DNA from: Jiulongibacter sp966250325
GTDB taxonomy: Bacteria > Bacteroidota > Bacteroidia > Cytophagales > Spirosomataceae
NCBI GenBank assembly: GCA_966250325.1
Contig: CBINGY010000003.1
Span: 119,931 to 183,930 of the forward strand
Length of the DNA: 64,000 bases
Reading direction: 5' to 3'
Part shown: in pieces, positions 60,470-64,000 of the stretch
Numbering within the stretch: position 1 is the stretch's first letter
Layout of the letters: each line of letters opens with the position of its first letter
Made by a program: the position numbers and the translations under genes
The notes under the pieces: generated by a model
Database searches by the model: none
Told to the model about the DNA's origin: nothing
The model's input: the letters and a program-made list of their open reading frames with translations, nothing else

Positions 60470-63400
60470 TTAGAAAGTGAATCCGATGTTTATACCATAT
60501 CTGCGGGTAGATGGGGTCTGAAGGCCAGATGATCCTCCATCAATGTACTGATTCAGGTCAATGTCCTTTTTCTCTGCAAAATAGAGCAGGTTTCTGGCTA
60601 CCAGTGAAACATTGACATTCTGAATACCTTTGCCAAACCACTGCTGCGGTAAAGCGTAGCCTACCACTACTTCTCTCAGCATTCCGAATGAGCGGCTCAT
60701 CAGGTTACCTTCATCCGAGTTGTAGTAACGGCTCACCCAATCCTGGAGAAACTGAGGCGTGGTGTTAGGTACATAGCTTAGCTCGTCGTAGTTGGTAACT
60801 TTTCCATCGGCATCGAAATTGATGGTGGCACCGTTGGCTACCTGCACGCCTTCACCTACCCAGGTTTTGTTACCTAAGTAATCCTGGTAACGGGCTTCGC
60901 CCATTTCGCCCTGAACCAGTTCGATATGTCGTCCTCCTCTGAAGGTTTGTTTCTGAACATAGTTAGAGATAACACCACCGATTCTGCCGTCAAATTGAAA
61001 GCTGAGGGTAATGTTTTTGTAATCAAACTTATTATTGATACCAAAAACGAAATCGGGATTCAGATATCCAAGAAACTGAGAAACCGGAGCATAAATAGGC
61101 CGGCCACTGGCATCGTTGATGATTTCACCCTCCGGAGTTCTTACAAAGGCTCTGGCATAGTACTTATCCAGACGATCGCCCACTTTGAAGAAGGTGTTCA
61201 GGCTTTCCACACCCGGATAGATTTCGGTCAAACGCTCCTGGAAAGTGGACCAGTTGGTCAGAATGTCCCAGGTAAGGCCGTTAAGGTTTTTGATCGGTGT
61301 ACCGGTCAATGAGAGTTCCAGACCTTTCTTTTGAGTTTTAATTCCATTAACCAGAGCCGAAGAATAGCCCGATGTGCTTGAAACAGGAAGTTCAAAGATT
61401 TTCGGGCCTTCATTGGATACAAAATACGTTGCATCAAAACCCAGTCTGTTCTGAAGGAATTTCAGGTCAATACCCACTTCGGTTTGTGAGGTGGAGCTTG
61501 GCTGCAGGTTCGGGTTATTGAGTGTATTGGTAAAAGTGGCAGATGGCGAGTTATTGTACGAGGTAAGAATAGAATACACCGCAGAGTTTTGATAGGTAGG
61601 GCCGTCATACGGTGAGAAATACTGATCTCCGTAACCCAACGGATAAGAGGAAACCGGAGTGGCTCCGATGGTAGACTGAGTAAGACCGTCTTTCACATTG
61701 GCATACGAACCACGCAGTTTGGCATACGTGATAAACTGAGGCAGTGGAAGGTAATCTGTCAGTGAGGTAGAAACCGCTACAGACGGATAGAAGAAGGTAT
61801 TGTTTCCTTCAGGAAGCGTAGATAGTTTATCTACCCGGCCGGTAGTGGAAACCGTCGCATAATTTTTCCAGGAGAAGTCGGCCGAATAATACGCTGAATT
61901 CACCCGCATATCCGAGTTGAAATTGGCCATTCTTACCGGATTTGATGAATTGTTGAAATTGTAAAGACCCGGTACATTCAGATAATCTGTAGTTCCATAC
62001 TGCGAGCTGTAGGAAAAGTTTCTGAGGTTACCGCCCGCCCAGATCTTGGCATTTAGCCCATCCACAATGTCTTTGTCAAAACGAATAAGCAGGTCAGTGT
62101 TATTCTCAAAAAGATTTCTTCGGTCTTCACGGTAGTCACCTCTTCGCTCATCACGACCATAAGAACCAGCTGAGTAAGGCATTTTTTCAGTGCGAAGCAG
62201 ATCCCACGTTGTTACCTGTGAACGCAGCATTACATCCATGTACGGAGTGAAGGTGTAGGTCATAGCGGCCTGACCAATAATATCCGTCTTATGATGACTT
62301 CTAAGCCACTCGTAGCTCATAAAGTACGGGTTGTTATAACGTTGATATTCGGCATAAATCTGCTGGATACCTTCTTTACCCGGCTGCCAGTAATTCCGCA
62401 TGTCATCTACATCCCAGTCTGCACCTGCCCAAAGTACCATGTTGTAAATGATGGAGTTAGGGCCATAGTTAATATCCGGGAAGTTTGGACTCATCTGGCG
62501 GTTAAACTGAAGACCTGATGAAAATTTCAACCTGGATGAGAACCTGTAATCGGTGGTCATGTTGAAATTCAGGATATTCAGTTTGGTATTAGGCACCAGA
62601 CCTTTCTGATACGTATTAGAAGTTGACAAACGCAGGTCATATTTTTCGCCTGATGAGGCAACCGAAAGGTTATTTGTGCTCAGTATTCCCGGCTCCAGAA
62701 AACGGGAAAGATTGTCTTTTCCACGGGCAATATACGGTGTGGGGATACGCTCTCCGGTTACGGGGTCAATCGGTGAGTCGTATTGTGAAATAGGCTGGCC
62801 TTCGAATTTTGGCCCCCAGCCGCCATCGTAGTCGCCGTCGTTCAGTCCTCCTCCTTTTCCATCTACAAACCAGTATTTTCCGTGATCACCCGGGCCGTAC
62901 TCGTCCTGAAGTTTGGGTATGGCAATAAACCCATTATCCACCATGGTAGAGCTGTTGAAATCTACCTGAAAACCTCTTTTGTCTTTAGAGCCTCTTTTGG
63001 TAGTAACCAGAATGGCTCCGTTTTTACCCCGGAATCCGTAAAGGGCCGATGCAGAAGCTCCTTTCAGTACCGAATACGTTTCGATGTCATCCGGGCTTAC
63101 ATTCCAGGTATCTGAATTAACAGGTACGCCGTCTACTACAAACAAAACATCCTTATTGCCACGCAGTGAAATGTTTGGCCTTCTTAGAAGCTCGGGCTGA
63201 GCTCCCACAGTGAGACCTGCCACTTTACCGGCCAGAGCATTGATGGCGTTTGGTTCGCGGGCCTTCACGGTGGAAGCACCATCAACCGACTGTATAGCCA
63301 CGCCTATCCGGCGGGCGTCTTTCTTAATACCCAGGGCTGTTACCACCACTTCGTTGAGTGATTTGGTGTCGGCTTCCAGGGTCACCGTGAAGTCTGACTG

Positions 63401-63676
63401 ACTTCCCACTTTTACTTCCTTCGGAGTGTAACCTATGGAACTAAACACCAGGACAGACTCCTTAGAAGGTACATTCACCTTAAATGCTCCGTTGGCATCT
63501 GTGGTAGTTCCGTTCAGGGTGCCTTTAATAACTACGCTCACACCGGGGATAGCCCCGCCTGTAGCCTCTTTCACAGTTCCGCTCACCGAAACCTGAGCAG
63601 AAACGGTGTATGAAGTGATCATACAGATCACTGCAAGCCACTGTTTCAAAAATCTGGCAGTAAAAATTCTTCTCAT
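60470..63676 (-). CDS. SusC/RagA-family TonB-linked outer-membrane transporter
   Basis: The 1068-residue transporter has a signal peptide ending near VSAQ and a carboxypeptidase-regulatory-like domain (VSGTVKEATGGAIPGVSVVIKGT to VLVFSSIGYTPKEV). A TonB box region is around SLNEVVVTALG. The plug follows (NAINALAGKVAGLTVG, ISLRGNKDVLFVVDGVPV, DDIETYSVLKGASASALYGFRGKNGAILVTTKRG), then a barrel of about 22 strands ending RRYGINIGFTF with the terminal Phe. There is no N-terminal STN domain, so it is not the anti-sigma-signalling kind. No ECF sigma or anti-sigma gene is in view. It forms the classic SusCD uptake pair. Confidence 0.95.
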   Translation of the reverse strand: MRRIFTARFLKQWLAVICMITSYTVSAQVSVSGTVKEATGGAIPGVSVVIKGTLNGTTTDANGAFKVNVPSKESVLVFSSIGYTPKEVKVGSQSDFTVTLEADTKSLNEVVVTALGIKKDARRIGVAIQSVDGASTVKAREPNAINALAGKVAGLTVGAQPELLRRPNISLRGNKDVLFVVDGVPVNSDTWNVSPDDIETYSVLKGASASALYGFRGKNGAILVTTKRGSKDKRGFQVDFNSSTMVDNGFIAIPKLQDEYGPGDHGKYWFVDGKGGGLNDGDYDGGWGPKFEGQPISQYDSPIDPVTGERIPTPYIARGKDNLSRFLEPGILSTNNLSVASSGEKYDLRLSTSNTYQKGLVPNTKLNILNFNMTTDYRFSSRLKFSSGLQFNRQMSPNFPDINYGPNSIIYNMVLWAGADWDVDDMRNYWQPGKEGIQQIYAEYQRYNNPYFMSYEWLRSHHKTDIIGQAAMTYTFTPYMDVMLRSQVTTWDLLRTEKMPYSAGSYGRDERRGDYREDRRNLFENNTDLLIRFDKDIVDGLNAKIWAGGNLRNFSYSSQYGTTDYLNVPGLYNFNNSSNPVRMANFNSDMRVNSAYYSADFSWKNYATVSTTGRVDKLSTLPEGNNTFFYPSVAVSTSLTDYLPLPQFITYAKLRGSYANVKDGLTQSTIGATPVSSYPLGYGDQYFSPYDGPTYQNSAVYSILTSYNNSPSATFTNTLNNPNLQPSSTSQTEVGIDLKFLQNRLGFDATYFVSNEGPKIFELPVSSTSGYSSALVNGIKTQKKGLELSLTGTPIKNLNGLTWDILTNWSTFQERLTEIYPGVESLNTFFKVGDRLDKYYARAFVRTPEGEIINDASGRPIYAPVSQFLGYLNPDFVFGINNKFDYKNITLSFQFDGRIGGVISNYVQKQTFRGGRHIELVQGEMGEARYQDYLGNKTWVGEGVQVANGATINFDADGKVTNYDELSYVPNTTPQFLQDWVSRYYNSDEGNLMSRSFGMLREVVVGYALPQQWFGKGIQNVNVSLVARNLLYFAEKKDIDLNQYIDGGSSGLQTPSTRRYGINIGFTF

Positions 63677-64000
63677 AACAGAGTAATTTGTAATTAAGGT
63701 TTATCGAAAAATCGCTGCAAAAGTCCTTTATTACTGTTACCTGAAAATTACCGGGACCCTATCCGGTTTTTATGGTTTTATGATTTTTGAACCCGATGAG
63801 TTTACAGAATATTAACCTGCAGGCTGCGGCAGAAATAAGAAAGATTGGTTTTGCCCAAAACAGGCGAAAATTACATAGATCAATAGAGGAGGGGAGACCG
63901 AGAGATTGGTTTTGAAAGAAGAATTTTAGGGTTTCTATTAAGCTGATGCGTCGGGTTTTGTAGCTGAGTGAGCGAGATTTCTGATGCTACTAAGGATATT
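63677..64000. other. Region upstream of susC
   Basis: No gene is supported in these 324 bp. They contain an exact 12-bp direct repeat (AGATTGGTTTTG at 63842-63853 and 63903-63914). Read on the minus strand it lies about 166 and 227 bp before the susC start. No clear TAnnTTTG box was found. Confidence 0.45.

Overview
The window reads as chromosomal DNA of a Bacteroidota bacterium, most likely of the order Cytophagales. Signs of this are the SusC/SusD pair, many small Bacteroidota-type lipoproteins, a LytS/LytTR two-component pair next to an outer-membrane beta-barrel gene, and recurrent promoter elements of the Bacteroidota form TAnnTTTG with few Shine-Dalgarno sequences. No rRNA, tRNA, CRISPR array, prophage or transposase gene is visible. 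Gene density is high. Five convergent gene pairs overlap at their 3' ends, while other units end in strong intrinsic terminators.

Layout. 1-7.4 kb: 3' part of a cysteine desulfurase, polyphosphate kinase, a small beta-barrel protein, a CNT nucleoside transporter, and a three-gene lipoprotein unit containing a serpin. 7.4-13.4 kb: guaB, an MFS transporter, a Tat-exported Gfo/Idh oxidoreductase, a NamZ-type muramidase (DUF1343) and a DinB-fold protein. 13.4-18.3 kb: a TetR regulator with palindromic operators, an SGNH esterase, a DUF6503 lipoprotein, pnuC, a GT2 glycosyltransferase and a TerC protein. 18.2-23.3 kb: a 1292-residue SF1 helicase downstream of a LuxE-type adenylating protein. 23.3-28.3 kb: a lipoprotein, a sensor kinase, hemA, then a repeat-rich stretch around an AAA/DUF4143 ATPase. 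28.3-35.9 kb: an aldo/keto reductase, an SGNH lipoprotein, a lactonase-type propeller, a propeller lipoprotein, ffh, a small secreted protein, a DUF1080 lipoprotein and a NagB deaminase.

36-45.3 kb: a LytS kinase and LytTR regulator precede an OMP_b-brl_3/TonB-receptor-like gene whose promoter carries a 21-bp-phased direct repeat expected of a LytTR target. A VOC protein, MFS transporter, Crp/Fnr regulator, second aldo/keto reductase and PQQ-type sugar dehydrogenase follow. 45.3-51.4 kb: a signalling block with a FIST-domain protein translationally overlapped by a four-PAS hybrid kinase (HisKA-HATPase-REC-Hpt), beside an NtrC-type sigma-54 activator. 51.6-57.7 kb: two Tat-exported metallophosphoesterases, a GH3-family protein and a Tat-exported phosphocholine-type phospholipase C. 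57.7-64 kb: a LysE exporter, a lipoprotein and a SusD/SusC nutrient-uptake pair.

Most genes are housekeeping or envelope functions. The parts most worth following are the LytTR circuit, the FIST/hybrid-kinase unit, the TetR operator pair, the tandem repeat around the ATPase, the helicase with an apparently decayed nuclease tail, and the serpin operon. All assignments are from reading the sequence only; no database search was run.
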